Below are positions 1 to 8,830 of a stretch of 20,868 bases of DNA, piece after piece. The notes under the pieces are model-generated. The model searched no databases. It was not told the DNA's origin and was given only the letters and a program-made list of their open reading frames with translations. The position numbers were made by a program, and so were the translations under genes. Positions within the stretch are counted from its first letter, which is position 1; each line of letters opens with the position of its first letter. The stretch comes from Cristatella mucedo. Its lineage: Eukaryota; Bryozoa; Phylactolaemata; Cristatellidae. Where the stretch lies: assembly GCA_009760855.2 (NCBI GenBank), contig WPIO01000596.1, positions 1 through 20,868 of the forward strand, in the 5' to 3' direction.

Positions 1-159
1 TATCGATAGTAGCAAAGTAGAGAAAGAGGACTATTGCGCTTGTGCGGTTGTGAGAGGTGAAATGCTTGTCACTGTAATAAGTATATACTGTAATGGAAAT
101 GTATGTATGGAAATATATAATTCATTTTATATTGCATCCTAAGAGAACTTTATCTCTAT

Positions 160-280
160 TCAGATGCGTCACATTTCGCCACATGGCTTGAACCAACGAC
201 CTGGTCTGGCCAAGGTCGGGCAAGAAAAAACCATTTTTCCACTAGGCCGAACATGCCACTTTGTTAAAGGCAGCAGGCTT
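160..280 (-). mobile_element. Possible degenerate tRNA-derived SINE remnant
   Basis: Read on the minus strand, this stretch has an RNA polymerase III B-box-like sequence, GGTCGTTGGTTCAAGCC, at about 184-200. An A-box-like GGCCTAGTGG lies upstream of it on that strand, at about 242-251. The order and spacing resemble the clearer SINE copies near 6300, 18700 and 19650. Similarity outside the two boxes is poor, no body hairpin or target duplication is visible, and it could be a different SINE family or chance. Confidence 0.3.
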
Positions 281-1670
281 ATGTGCACGGTACAGAAAGC
301 ACATTTCAATCAGAATCATTACATCGAAGTAACTAAAGTACAGTACATAACATGGAAGCCGTTACGGCAGCATATCCAACGTTAGTAGTATTATCCTTAA
401 GGTAAAGGGATCCGAATCTCAAATAGTGTGGTCCGATGGTAGTTTCTGAGCATAGGCACGATGTAGAGGCCATATTGTCACTAAAAGTGTTTCCTCTTAG
501 CAAGGTGACGCAGCATTTCGCTCATTGGCTTTGTTGATGTAACTCTCCTTCATTCAATCTTAGCACAAACAAAGTTCAAAAACTGGTGAACAAATCTGGT
601 GCCCTGGTTAGAACACCATCTTTAGCAGACATACTGATATGAAAACAGTATTGGTCTTGTTTATAGCTTTTCACTGGGATTTGCCATTTATCAGAAAAAC
701 TAAAACATTCTGGCACTTAACAGGATTGGCTTGGGCTTGCTTAGTAAGATTTTTGTTTACCATTGAGCCACAGTTACAACGGAAATATACCAGACACTTC
801 AAGGAAGGCTAGATGACAGTGGAATGGCAGTTGTAGTGGAGGGCGGCTTAGGAGGGATATTGGACTGCAGCGAATGCTCTAGTTAGGCAAAGAAGCGTGC
901 CTAAATATGGCTATAATTACGGGGCTTTTTCATGCTACACAAGTGCTGATACAGTGGCTAACCAATACAGAGTGTTCCAAAACCTACTCTTTCACCATAT
1001 TCGTTAAGCATATATTTCCATTTACTATGGAATAAGCAGAACGCTCTCTGCACTAGGTACCATTCCACGCACAAGCCCAGTATTCTATGCGCGAGGTTGC
1101 ACAAGCAAAAGCTGCCGTTTTCCGAACTTGTCAAGAATCGAGAAAGCACTCTTGTGTCATTGAACCAAGTTTCAAGACAGGGTTTAAGGTGTTCTTTTTA
1201 CTTACCAACTGTGTCATCCTGAGTCATGCTTTTAATGCCAACACAGACTGAGACGAACGAGGTTTTCTCGAAATGGCCGCTGCCGGAAACAGCACTTCGA
1301 CGGAAGCAGTAAAAGGCCGGCTGAGTCATCAAAGAGTGCCGGAAGCAACGCTGAAAAAGGGGGCTGGGCTTAGCTGGGGTGAAACCTGTGCTATGGGTGC
1401 CCAGTGGTGTCCAGCTTGCTTCGCAGCATTAAACATGCAACCGCACCATGAAAGCTTTAGGGTGCAATGGCAGCGCTATTGTACCAGAGAAGCTTTGCGG
1501 TCAGAATAAGCCTTCCAGAATGAATTCATCTGCCTTTGCCCTAAGATGTTCAGGATGCATACAACTATCGCTATGCTATCGCGAGAAGTCATGCGATAAG
1601 ATGCTGGAGTGGGAGGGCTCTAAGAACAACCAGGTGGTGGCATAGAGCATGCGGCACCTGACAGGCGAAA
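281..1670. other. Unassigned intergenic DNA
   Basis: No gene or repeat was recognised here. Small open frames such as 1273-1509 have no recognisable domain, no convincing start context and no splice-supported extension. The 1255-1640 part is somewhat richer in CpG and ends just upstream of the TATA-type sequence at 1677, so it could be promoter-proximal DNA, but nothing demonstrates that. Confidence 0.5.
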
Positions 1671-1676
1671 TCAAGC

Positions 1677-1692
1677 TATAAATATATAAAAG
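1677..1692 (+). promoter_or_regulatory. TATA-box-like core promoter candidate
   Basis: The sequence TATAAATATATAAAAG is a strong match to an animal TATA box, embedded in non-AT-rich flanks. A transcription start would be expected around 1705-1712. Downstream lie a GC-rich stretch, a long pyrimidine tract and an AATAAA signal at 2304, giving a possible transcription unit of roughly 600 bases. No protein is evident in it. It could be a solo LTR, a non-coding transcript or a chance match. Confidence 0.35.
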
Positions 1693-2081
1693 AGGTGCAA
1701 AAACGTTGGTGCGCACGAACGAGGACTGATTGACTCACAGGGACAAAGGCAGCTGCATACGTGCGCTTGCGAGAGGAGTTGCTTCACCGGGGGGCCCCCA
1801 CAGGAGGACCAGTGCAGGCCAAGGAGGAGTAAAGAGGCGAGGGGTACGGCAGCCCAAGTACTGCTACCTTGAGGGGGAGCGAAACGGAAGCTAACCCAGC
1901 TTCTTGCAATCAGGGTGTGCAGATGGGGCTAAGGAGTTTCGCCACCCTGGGTCCCTAACTTTAGACAGCCAAAGCGGGAAGCTGCAGCACGATGGCGAGG
2001 GCGTAACACTTGAAGTACGGGAGGACGCTGCACTAGGTCCTCCTCTAGGACGCTCGATCTCCATCTCTTGGCCCTTCTCAG

Positions 2082-2166
2082 CTCTCTTCTCTCGTTCTCT
2101 CTCTCTCTCGTCTCTCTTCTTTCTCTCTCTCTTCGTTCTCTCCCTCTTTTCTCGCCTCTCTCCTCT
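2082..2166 (+). repeat. CT-rich polypyrimidine tract
   Basis: This is a tract of about 85 bases made almost entirely of C and T, with only a few isolated G residues, dominated by CT dinucleotide repeats. On the minus strand it produces an artificial Arg/Glu/Lys-rich open frame. Such strand-asymmetric tracts can form triplex structures and are length-unstable. Confidence 0.9.
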
Positions 2167-2303
2167 GGGACTGCATGGGTAGGGTGATGAGTATGATTGA
2201 GCGCAAAGTGGGCAAGGACGGCCATGCAAGGGATTAGGGCACGGACTAGGTGTGGCCTGTGCTGTCGAGTAAAGGGAATGGGGCAAGCAGCGCTGCTTGG
2301 ACA

Positions 2304-2309
2304 AATAAA
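2304..2309 (+). terminator. AATAAA polyadenylation-signal candidate
   Basis: A canonical AATAAA hexamer lies about 600 bases downstream of the TATA-type sequence at 1677. It is followed by a moderately G/T-containing stretch. The hexamer is common by chance, so the pairing with the upstream TATA is only suggestive. Confidence 0.25.
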
Positions 2310-3045
2310 ACCAGGCAGTGGTATTAGAAATCAAGACTGTTTTGGCTAATTCGCAAAGAGGGTGAATGAGGCAGCTGAGATATAGAATATAAAGCCCAAA
2401 AAATGGCTGATGACGAAGCACAGTTTCGATAAGGCTGAAGATGAGTTGAGGAAGCCCCACAGCATCTCGCAGGCTTCGCAGTCCGGCATCACAGAGGCCG
2501 CAAGTAGAATTTTTCGAGGTGCACCCTATAGCGAAGGCTGCACAGGATAGAGAGAAGCAGCGAAGCAAAGTTGAGGCTGCTTAGCATGACAGAGGCCGCG
2601 AAGCTTAAGAAGGTCGCACAGCCTGAAGAAGGCCACCCAGCAGTGACAAAGCTGCCCGGAAGGCCGCTAGGAGCCGAGTTATCCACTTAGCGTCTAGGAA
2701 GCAACATCGAGTTGGCTGACTTAGCATTTAGGAGGCCGAGTAGCGTAGCAGGGGGAAGGAGGCTGCACCCATCTTCTAGCTGACTAGTGCAGCTTCAAGT
2801 AGGCCGTTCATAGTCATAATGGTTTTGCAGTGTTTAGAATGCCAAGCGTTGTCGATGAGAATTCGCTGTTTAGAGTCGGCCACTCAGCGTCAAGTATTCT
2901 TAGCATATACTAGGATGCTGCACTGCGTTGAGTTGGCAGCTCATCCTCTATGAGGCCATGCAGCATTGGGAAGGCAGCACAGCATCGCGAAGGCAACAGA
3001 GAAGCTTCGAGGAGCCCACACAGCCTAAGGATGGCCTACCAGCTT

Positions 3046-3140
3046 TATCATATTACTCACCATTCAATTGCTTTTCTCTTTGCTGCAAATGTAAAGTGCC
3101 TAGAAAGAGATTGAGTTCTCTGAGGGCGCTTAATCAAGTG

Positions 3141-3174
<34 letters not shown>
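3046..3174 (+). mobile_element. LINE 3'-end fragment (L2/CR1-like), severely 5'-truncated
   Basis: Only the last ~100 bases of the element's 3' untranslated region and its tail are present. The tail is a pure ATT repeat at 3142-3174, preceded by the family stem-loop at 3126-3141. The insertion limits come from comparison with arm B, where the flanking sequence ending CCTACCAGCTT runs straight into the sequence resumed here at about 3175. Extreme 5' truncation is typical of target-primed reverse transcription. Confidence 0.85.
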
Positions 3175-3176
<2 letters not shown>

Positions 3177-3408
3177 AGGAGGCTGGACAGAGTCGAGACG
3201 GCCCAGCAATAATCCATGATGTGTATTGGCAAGGGAAGTCATGCAGGGGCAACATATGCCATTCAGATTGACAGAAGCAAGTATTTGGTGTGGGAAACCT
3301 CGAACTGGTGGGAATGCAGCAAATAGGGTCGATGAGGTCATGCAGTATGTAGGAAACGCTCCCGAGGGCGAAGATGGCTGAGCAGTGGCTTTGGAAGCTG
3401 GCAGTTAA

Positions 3409-3985
3409 TAATATTAGTAATAATAATGCACTTGATAAAGTGCCCTCAGAGAACTTAATCTTGTTCTGTGCACATTAATTTTGCTGCAAAAAGCAACCAC
3501 GATTAAATGGTGAGTAATATCATGCTTGATAAGCAACATAAATATCATGGTTAGGGGAGACTTGAACATTGTCATCATGCAGCTGCGGTTAGTAGCAGCA
3601 CTCACAGTGTCAGCATGCATAAGCACATAATGCACAAATCACAAGTAGTCACTAAATGCATCCTAAATAATTGCGTTTTAGGTTCTTTTTTAATGAGTTC
3701 AGGTCAGGGGATGTTTTGATACAAGTCGGCAATGGGTTCTAGGCTTTGGGAGCGTACGAACTAAATGTATGGTCTCCAAAGAATTTTAAGCTTGTACAGG
3801 GTAGTGTTAAACTGTTAAACTCCGAAAAGCAGGTGGTGCGATGGTTGGCCTGGTGGGGGAGTAGATCTGAGAGATATGCTAGAGCCAACGAATGAAGTGA
3901 CCTAAAGTAATTGACAAAACCTTCAAGTCGATTCATTGCTTGACTGGGAGCCAGTGCAGGTCGGCTAAGAAGTGTTACAGCTGAG
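3409..3985 (-). mobile_element. LINE 3' fragment (same L2/CR1-like family), 5'-truncated
   Basis: On the minus strand this copy runs from the ORF2 C-terminal region through the 3' untranslated region to a short ATT-type tail near 3409-3427. The terminal hairpin at 3428-3443 is a perfect 6-bp stem. The coding part retains a recognisable LHSLALAYLSDLLP segment and a YAPKA segment (3739-3936). In arm B the sequence flanking both sides is nearly continuous, which marks this as an insertion. Homology to the other copies fades at about 3976. Confidence 0.88.
3739..3976 (-). pseudogene. ORF2 C-terminal remnant of the LINE
   Basis: The translated remnant contains SLHSLALAYLSDLLP near its start and FGDHTFSSYAPKA near its end. 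These are hallmarks of the segment C-terminal to the reverse transcriptase in L2/CR1/Rex1-type ORF2 proteins. The catalytic YxDD region and the endonuclease are absent because of 5' truncation, and the frame breaks before the usual WNSLP motif. It is a dead copy with no expected function. Confidence 0.75.
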
Positions 3986-5230
3986 AAGTGTTCTAGCTAA
4001 AAAGTTAGAAAAACAGAGCTAGGAGTGATATAGCTAAGCAGGGCGATGCACAGGTAGCTACCGCATGGGAGGCAATATCATGGCAGAGATTAGGTAGCCG
4101 AATAGAGGGGTTAAGAAATAAGACTACAGGTCTAGGAAAGCCAAGATTTTGCTAACGAACCCGTGCGAGGGCTAATGAAGCCTGAGTACATCGAACGGAC
4201 CGTCCTCCCATCCCAACTCCCCCCTACCCAGCCCCCTGAGGAACCAAGTTAACCAGAAAAGAGCAAATGGCAGGGGCAAATGATGTAAGCTAGGCAAGAG
4301 TCAAAGAAATTGGGCAAAGGAGAAATAAGCTTTTGATTAGCTAGAGAAGCCTCAAGTAAGGAAACCACACCAACAAAATTAACGAATGATGAAGTTAGCC
4401 AGAAGGAAGCGAACAAAGCAGCAAATTTGACAGGGGAACTATGCAACGGCTCGAAACTGAGGTTTAAGTAGCAGTCTACTGGCAACCAAAGCAGGGCCGA
4501 TATAAAATAAGCTACTGAGACCAACGAAATATAAAAAACTGGTTGAACCCTAGCGTTATGTGGGGAATCGTGCAAGAGCTTAGAAACCTATACGATGAGG
4601 AAGGAAACCAGCAGGCTAAAAGGAGCCCAGGCACTGCATATGAAACCAGGAAAGGGGATATGAAGGCGGTCAAGAGATGGAATCGGCCGTGCAGCTTAGG
4701 AAGAAACCGAATAGGGTCTAGGGATGCTGTAAAGTGGCTAACCAAATCTACGCAGCACAGAATGACGAGCAGGCAGGGACGAGAGAAGCCTGGTTGGGTA
4801 TTACTTATTCAAGGAGTGGTTAGTGCTTCAGAGCTGGCGCTAGGGACACCGTATTTAGCCAACCTCGGAAGAAGTTAAAGAAGCTGGCAGAATTAATGTA
4901 GCCGGGCATAAAAGGAAAGGAAATCTGTTTGAGGTAGAAATTGTCACGCAGGGGTTAGAGTATTAAGCAGGAGCTAAGCTAGCAACCAGTGAGCTGGTGA
5001 AGCCAGGCATTGGCTCAGGAAGGCCTACAGCGATGACAGAGGCAGGTAAAATGTTGATTGAAGATATGCACAGGCGAAGGGATGGGAACAGCAGAAGAGG
5101 CTTGAGATCTAATACTGCTGCTCTAGTATTAGGTAGAAGACTGGTGGGCCAAGCCACGCCCACAGTCTAGTGAAGTCTCGAAGGAACCACATAGGGGATA
5201 ATAAATTCAGGGGCTAAGGAAAAAAGGTAA

Positions 5231-6222
5231 TGATAAGAATAATAATATTAAAGCACTCGATAGAGCCCCCTCAGATAACTCAATCTCTGTATAGGTACTT
5301 TACATTGGCTGCAGAGGGAAACGCGATTGACTGGTGAGTAATATCGTGCTTGATAAAAAAAAAACATGAATAACATGGTTAGGGGAGACATGCACAGTGA
5401 CAGCATGCAACTGTGGTTAGTGGCAGCATGCTCAGTGTCGGCGCATAGGCACCTGAAGAACAAATCACAGCTAGCCACAAAAGGGTGTAATAAATATGGG
5501 TGTTTTAAAGTTCTTTTTAAATGTTGTCAAGTCAGTGATGCTGTAACACAAGTCGGGAGTAAGTTCTAGGTTTTGGGAGCATAAGGACTAAAAGCGTGGT
5601 CTCCCAAATATTTGAGGTTTGTCCAAGGTATTCGTAAAAAGTTGGATTCCGAAAAGCAGGTGGTACGATGCTTGGCCTGGTATGGAAGTAGATCTGAGAG
5701 ATAGGTTGGAGCCGAAAAATGAGGTGACCTAAAAGTGAGCTACAAAACCCTGAAGTCGATCCGTTGACTGCCTGGGAGCCAGTGCAGGCCGGCAAGAAGT
5801 TATGTGATGCGGCAACTGTCATGCACACGACAGACAGCCTAGCTGTCGAGTTCTGCACCAGCTGTAAGCGCCTGATTACACATGCCGGTAGGCCAGCAAG
5901 CAGTGAGTTACAGAACTCAAGACCAGATATCACAAATGCCTTTACCAACTGAGACGTAGTATCCACATCTAAAGAAGCCCGAAGTTTAGAATGTTATATA
6001 TATGAAAGTATACAGACTTGATTGTGGAGCTGATTTGGTCGTCTAACGAGAGGTCACGTTGGAACATGACACCTAGATTTCGAGCTGATTTGACTGGAGA
6101 TATGCTGGCAGAGCCCATTTTGAGCGTTAGCCTTTCCAATTTCTGAATTACACTGATTTTGCCCATACCTAATAATTTAGTTGTATCATCGTCTAGTTTA
6201 AGAAAATTAGAAGAAAATTATG
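5231..6222 (-). mobile_element. LINE 3' ~1 kb fragment (L2/CR1-like)
   Basis: This is the longest minus-strand copy. From its 3' end it has an ATT-type tail (about 5231-5252), a terminal hairpin (5253-5268), the 3' untranslated region (to about 5530) and a decayed ORF2 C-terminal region (to about 6222). It matches the plus-strand copy at 11570-12629 over its whole length. It interrupts the degenerate satellite of arm A and is followed directly by a SINE at about 6226. Confidence 0.88.
5532..6222 (-). pseudogene. Decayed ORF2 (reverse-transcriptase C-terminal part) of the LINE
   Basis: Two adjacent frames carry the remnant. The 5' part (5969-6166) includes SARNLGVMFQRDLSLDDQI, a segment that lies downstream of the catalytic motifs in CR1/L2-type reverse transcriptases. 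The 3' part (5532-5966) includes AFVISGLEFCNSLLAGLPA and a RRLQLVQNSTARL segment. A frameshift or deletion separates this from the later NPTFYEYLGQTSN portion, and stop codons interrupt the join. No catalytic residues, zinc knuckle or endonuclease are present. This is a dead transposon remnant. Confidence 0.85.
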
Positions 6223-6225
6223 AAG

Positions 6226-6396
6226 ACCAGCTGATTCACCAGTCTCTTTTGCATAGCAACAGAAGAGCCTTTCCGGCTATCACGATAGCTCGCAGTGGCA
6301 ATAAAGAATCGCCTATCACAGGATTCGAAAACATGACCTCGCAGCCAAGGTCATGAAAAGCAACCACCTTACCTAGTTTGCCATCACGGCTCACTG
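6226..6396 (-). mobile_element. tRNA-derived SINE copy
   Basis: Aligned on the minus strand with the copy at 19522-19706, it shares the tRNA-like head ending CGGCTC/GAGCCG (about 6386-6396), an A-box region, a B-box region (near 6330-6350, now degraded to GGTCATGTTTTCGAATCC) and the body segment ending AGCTGATT. The body hairpin seen in the 19.6-kb copy is mutated here. The copy abuts the 5'-truncated end of the LINE fragment ending at 6222. Confidence 0.8.
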
Positions 6397-6640
6397 AAAA
6401 CATCTCCTTGGCAGGAAACTAGGCTTGGGTGAAGAGTAACGGGCAGGTAACAAGAATACTCTCAACGGCAGTCTTCATCAGCTAAGATAGTACAAGCAAT
6501 AATGTATGTATTATTACCAATGATAGTGAAGCATTTGTGTAGGATCATCTAGGCACTTCATATATGCTGTACAGGAAGCATTATTCGTAATTGTAAGCTG
6601 TTCACAATGTTCACAATGTTCACAAGTATGAAATTATTAG
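6397..6640. other. Unassigned spacer with short 9-bp tandem repeat
   Basis: No gene is visible. At 6600-6626 the sequence TTCACAATG is repeated about 2.7 times with a 9-base period. A minor TATTATT-rich stretch lies near 6500-6520 and may be the decayed tail of the next LINE fragment, but this cannot be shown. Confidence 0.5.
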
Positions 6641-7432
6641 AGCTCAGCGTTAACATGCCAACATGGTTACAGGCAGCATGCACAGTTAAGCAGGCCTAAG
6701 GCAAGCGAAAGACGAACTACAAGAGGGGCTAAAGGCTGTGATAAAGCAAGTGTGATTTAGCTTATTTTAGCTATCATTAAGTCAGGGGATGTCATGATGT
6801 CTCTCCAGAGTGATTTCCGGACTTTAGAAGCATGCAATCTTAAGGCAAGGTATCCAGAGGATTAAGGGTTCGTATGCATTTTATCTAGTCAATTTATTTC
6901 TGACAAGCTATTGGTACAGTACCAAGCCTGGAGGGGTTGCACTTCCGATCGGTAGGCTGGAGCCAGCTAATGGCAGGTCGTGAAAGGGAGTGGCTGTACC
7001 TTGATATTAATACAGTGACAGACTGGAAGCCTATGTAGATCAGTGAGCATTTGTCTGACAAAGCTACTACGGAGCTCACGACAGATAAAATTAGCAGCAG
7101 AGTTTTCCAAAAACTGTAAACTTGATGGCACAAGCCGGTTGACCAGATATCAGGGAGTGGCAGAATACCATAAGGGACGTTACTAATGCAGGGACCAATT
7201 TGAATGCAGTGTGCTTGTGTAAGTAAGCCCATATTTCGCCGATGTTATATACGTAAAAGTAGGCTAACTTTACTAGGGATCCGACGTGGTCGTCTCGGAC
7301 TAGGTCGCTTTGGAACAGGAAATCTTGAATTCGTGCAGATGGTATAAGAGAATATTTAGCTGAGTAAATTTTAAACATTAAGCATACCAATGTCTGAGTG
7401 ACACTCTGTTTTCTTTTGACTAGTAATTTTCA
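6640..7432 (-). mobile_element. Old, diverged LINE fragment (same family)
   Basis: Read on the minus strand, this matches other copies across the ORF2 C-terminal region and part of the 3' untranslated region. The 3' portion retains the sequence around GTCAGGGGATGTCATGATG (about 6782-6800), seen also at 3705-3717. The typical hairpin and ATT tail are not recognisable, so the 3' end is lost or too diverged. It lies in the same orientation as the 5231-6222 copy. The two cover the same part of the element, so they are separate insertions. Confidence 0.7.
7091..7432 (-). pseudogene. ORF2 remnant of diverged LINE
   Basis: The frame at 7091-7390 contains IQDFLFQSDLVRDDHV followed by LVPALVTSLMVFCHSLISG and QPACAIK. 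These correspond to VMFQRDLSLDDQI and AFVISGLEFCNSLLAG with LPACVIR in the 5.5-6.2 kb copy. Many substitutions and frameshifts are present. No reverse-transcriptase catalytic motif is included. This is an inactive remnant. Confidence 0.7.
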
Positions 7433-8340
7433 GTATCGTAATTAAAGGCACTTAGCAGCCGTCCCTGTGCTGATGTCTGATCTCCGATATCGATGTCTGC
7501 ATGCAGCAAAAAAAATTAGACAGTGCGTTGAGGTAGAGAGCTGAGAAGGATTTGAAATCCCATGCTGATTTAACAGTATCATTTTTATAGCAGCAGAATA
7601 AACGCTACTGCTGATGCTTGTAGTTGAAAAGAAAGGATCTTATAACTGCAGGATTGCAATTTTCATGACCTTGGTGGTAAAGAGCAAGTACTTTACCTTT
7701 AGGGCTATGGTGGCCCAGTGCAAACATGAACACAGTATAATCAGCATAGATGTGAAAGGTCTGTATGTTACTGCCTATTGTCTGCTACTCCCTTTCTATT
7801 ACTCCACAAAAACATACAGACAATGTTCATATTCCGAATGAGGGTATTTCGTAGCACACTCGCTTGGGGGCTAGGAAAATGTGCAGAGGCTAGGGAGGTG
7901 GCATTACGGCTAGGAATTATGTCCATAGACAAAGACGTAACATAACATGACATAACATAGGCATAAACCGTGGACATTGAACAATTAATTTATTAGGACT
8001 GACTATGTGAATATTCGTTCGTTCTTCCAAAATGTGTGTGGCAAGTGATCGAAATTATATTTCTTTAAATCTGACAAATACTAGAACATTAGAGTTCCAT
8101 ACTATTCGTAAACTGTTTCGAATGAAACATTAGTGTACCTAGCCTCACAATGGTATCCTCCAAGGGAGCAGGCCGAGTGACGACGGTCACGTTAACACAA
8201 AAAACATGGTGCGTGGTGCTTAGGATGCTACCTAGAGGATGGTGACCCATGATGGCCCCTAGGTAATGCAGTTGCGCTTTAAGGCCTCTGTCCTGATGTT
8301 GCCGATTGGAATCTAGCGGCATGCAATCGTTTTTCACCCC
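7433..8340. other. Unassigned DNA inside the insertion pile of arm A
   Basis: Arm B has no obvious counterpart of this stretch, so it probably arrived with or between the LINE/SINE insertions. Short frames at 7614-7841 (+) and 8089-8337 (-) have no recognisable domains. It may contain further decayed mobile DNA that cannot be classified by eye. Confidence 0.4.
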
Positions 8341-8725
8341 TGCAAGCTGTGGCAGCAGATTTTAAGGCTCCTCTGTTAAATCGAAAAGAGGCTGTTAAAT
8401 CAGCAAGTTTTTTGTAAAGGAAGCCGAGCAGGTGCTAAAGAAGATGCCCAAAATGCAAAGGAATCCGAGAAAAGGGAAATTGAGCCTCATATGCATCGTA
8501 AAGAGGCACAGGGTCTAGTAAAGATGTGCAGTTCTTAATGCATCCTTATAGGAATATGGAGGCTACTCAATAGCACCGAAAGGTTGGTATGGGCAAAGGC
8601 ATCTCAGCAAGGACAATACAGGCTTGGTTTGTGGGAAGAAAGCAGGGAAAGGGTAGTTAAGCAGTCTGTAGCCAAGAGAAGCAGCATAACTGGCTAGGAA
8701 GGCAGTAGGAGTAAACGCTTGGTTA
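8340..8725 (+). repeat. Distal continuation of arm A satellite-like repeat
   Basis: This purine-rich block resumes homology with the reverse complement of about 18390-18930. The clearest match is GCCAAGAGAAGCAGCATAAC at about 8664-8683, which occurs exactly on the minus strand near 18404-18423. Flanking stretches (AGAAAGCAGG and CAGCAAGG) also align in order. It uses the same degenerate 20-base vocabulary of AGGC, GCAG and GATGC cores. Its position in arm B implies that most of 5231-8340 is inserted material. Confidence 0.65.
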
Positions 8726-8744
8726 ATAATATGCTTAGTAATAT

Positions 8745-8830
8745 GTTAATAATAATAATAAACATAATAAAAGGCAATACGTTTGAATAGCTGTCGCAGA
8801 GAAACTAATCAGTCTCTTGTGGAATTTAGC
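8745..8830 (-). repeat. TAA microsatellite, possibly a decayed LINE tail
   Basis: A TAA repeat at 8747-8762 is followed by sequence with weak resemblance to the LINE 3' end in minus orientation (CAGAGAAACTAATC at about 8800-8813, compared with CAGAGAACTTAATC at 3447-3460). The stem-loop is not clearly preserved, so this may be an independent microsatellite. Confidence 0.35.

Larger units (their letters stand above)
2430..5230 (+). repeat. Arm A of a large inverted repeat built from degenerate ~19-20 bp units
   Basis: The sequence is homologous and colinear with the reverse complement of about 18900-20868. For example, a 24-base exact match (positions 3022-3045) occurs inverted near 20053-20076, and the run starting AGGATGCTGCACTGCGTTGA near 2912 recurs inverted near 20166-20185. 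The block near 4260-4300 matches the inverse of about 19375-19410. Within 2940-3200, GGC-like cores recur every 19-20 bases, with a rough unit of AAGGCCGCACAGCATCGAGA. The period is not a multiple of three, and stops occur in all frames, so it is a decayed tandem satellite and not a gene. LINE fragments interrupt it at 3046-3174 and 3409-3985. Confidence 0.8.

Noticed and set aside
1891-2568. 225-codon minus-strand open frame, the longest in the window, with an Arg/Glu/Lys-rich centre
   Set aside because: The charged segment is only the translated CT tract (2082-2166), the N-terminal part overlaps arm A satellite, and no domain is recognisable.
2928-3212. Plus-strand frame with a run of tyrosines
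   Set aside because: The tyrosines are the LINE ATT tail read in one frame. The rest is 20-base satellite plus LINE 3' untranslated region.
2430-5230. CRISPR-like array of short repeats
   Set aside because: Units are contiguous and degenerate with no unique spacers, and the context is an animal genome with LINEs and SINEs.
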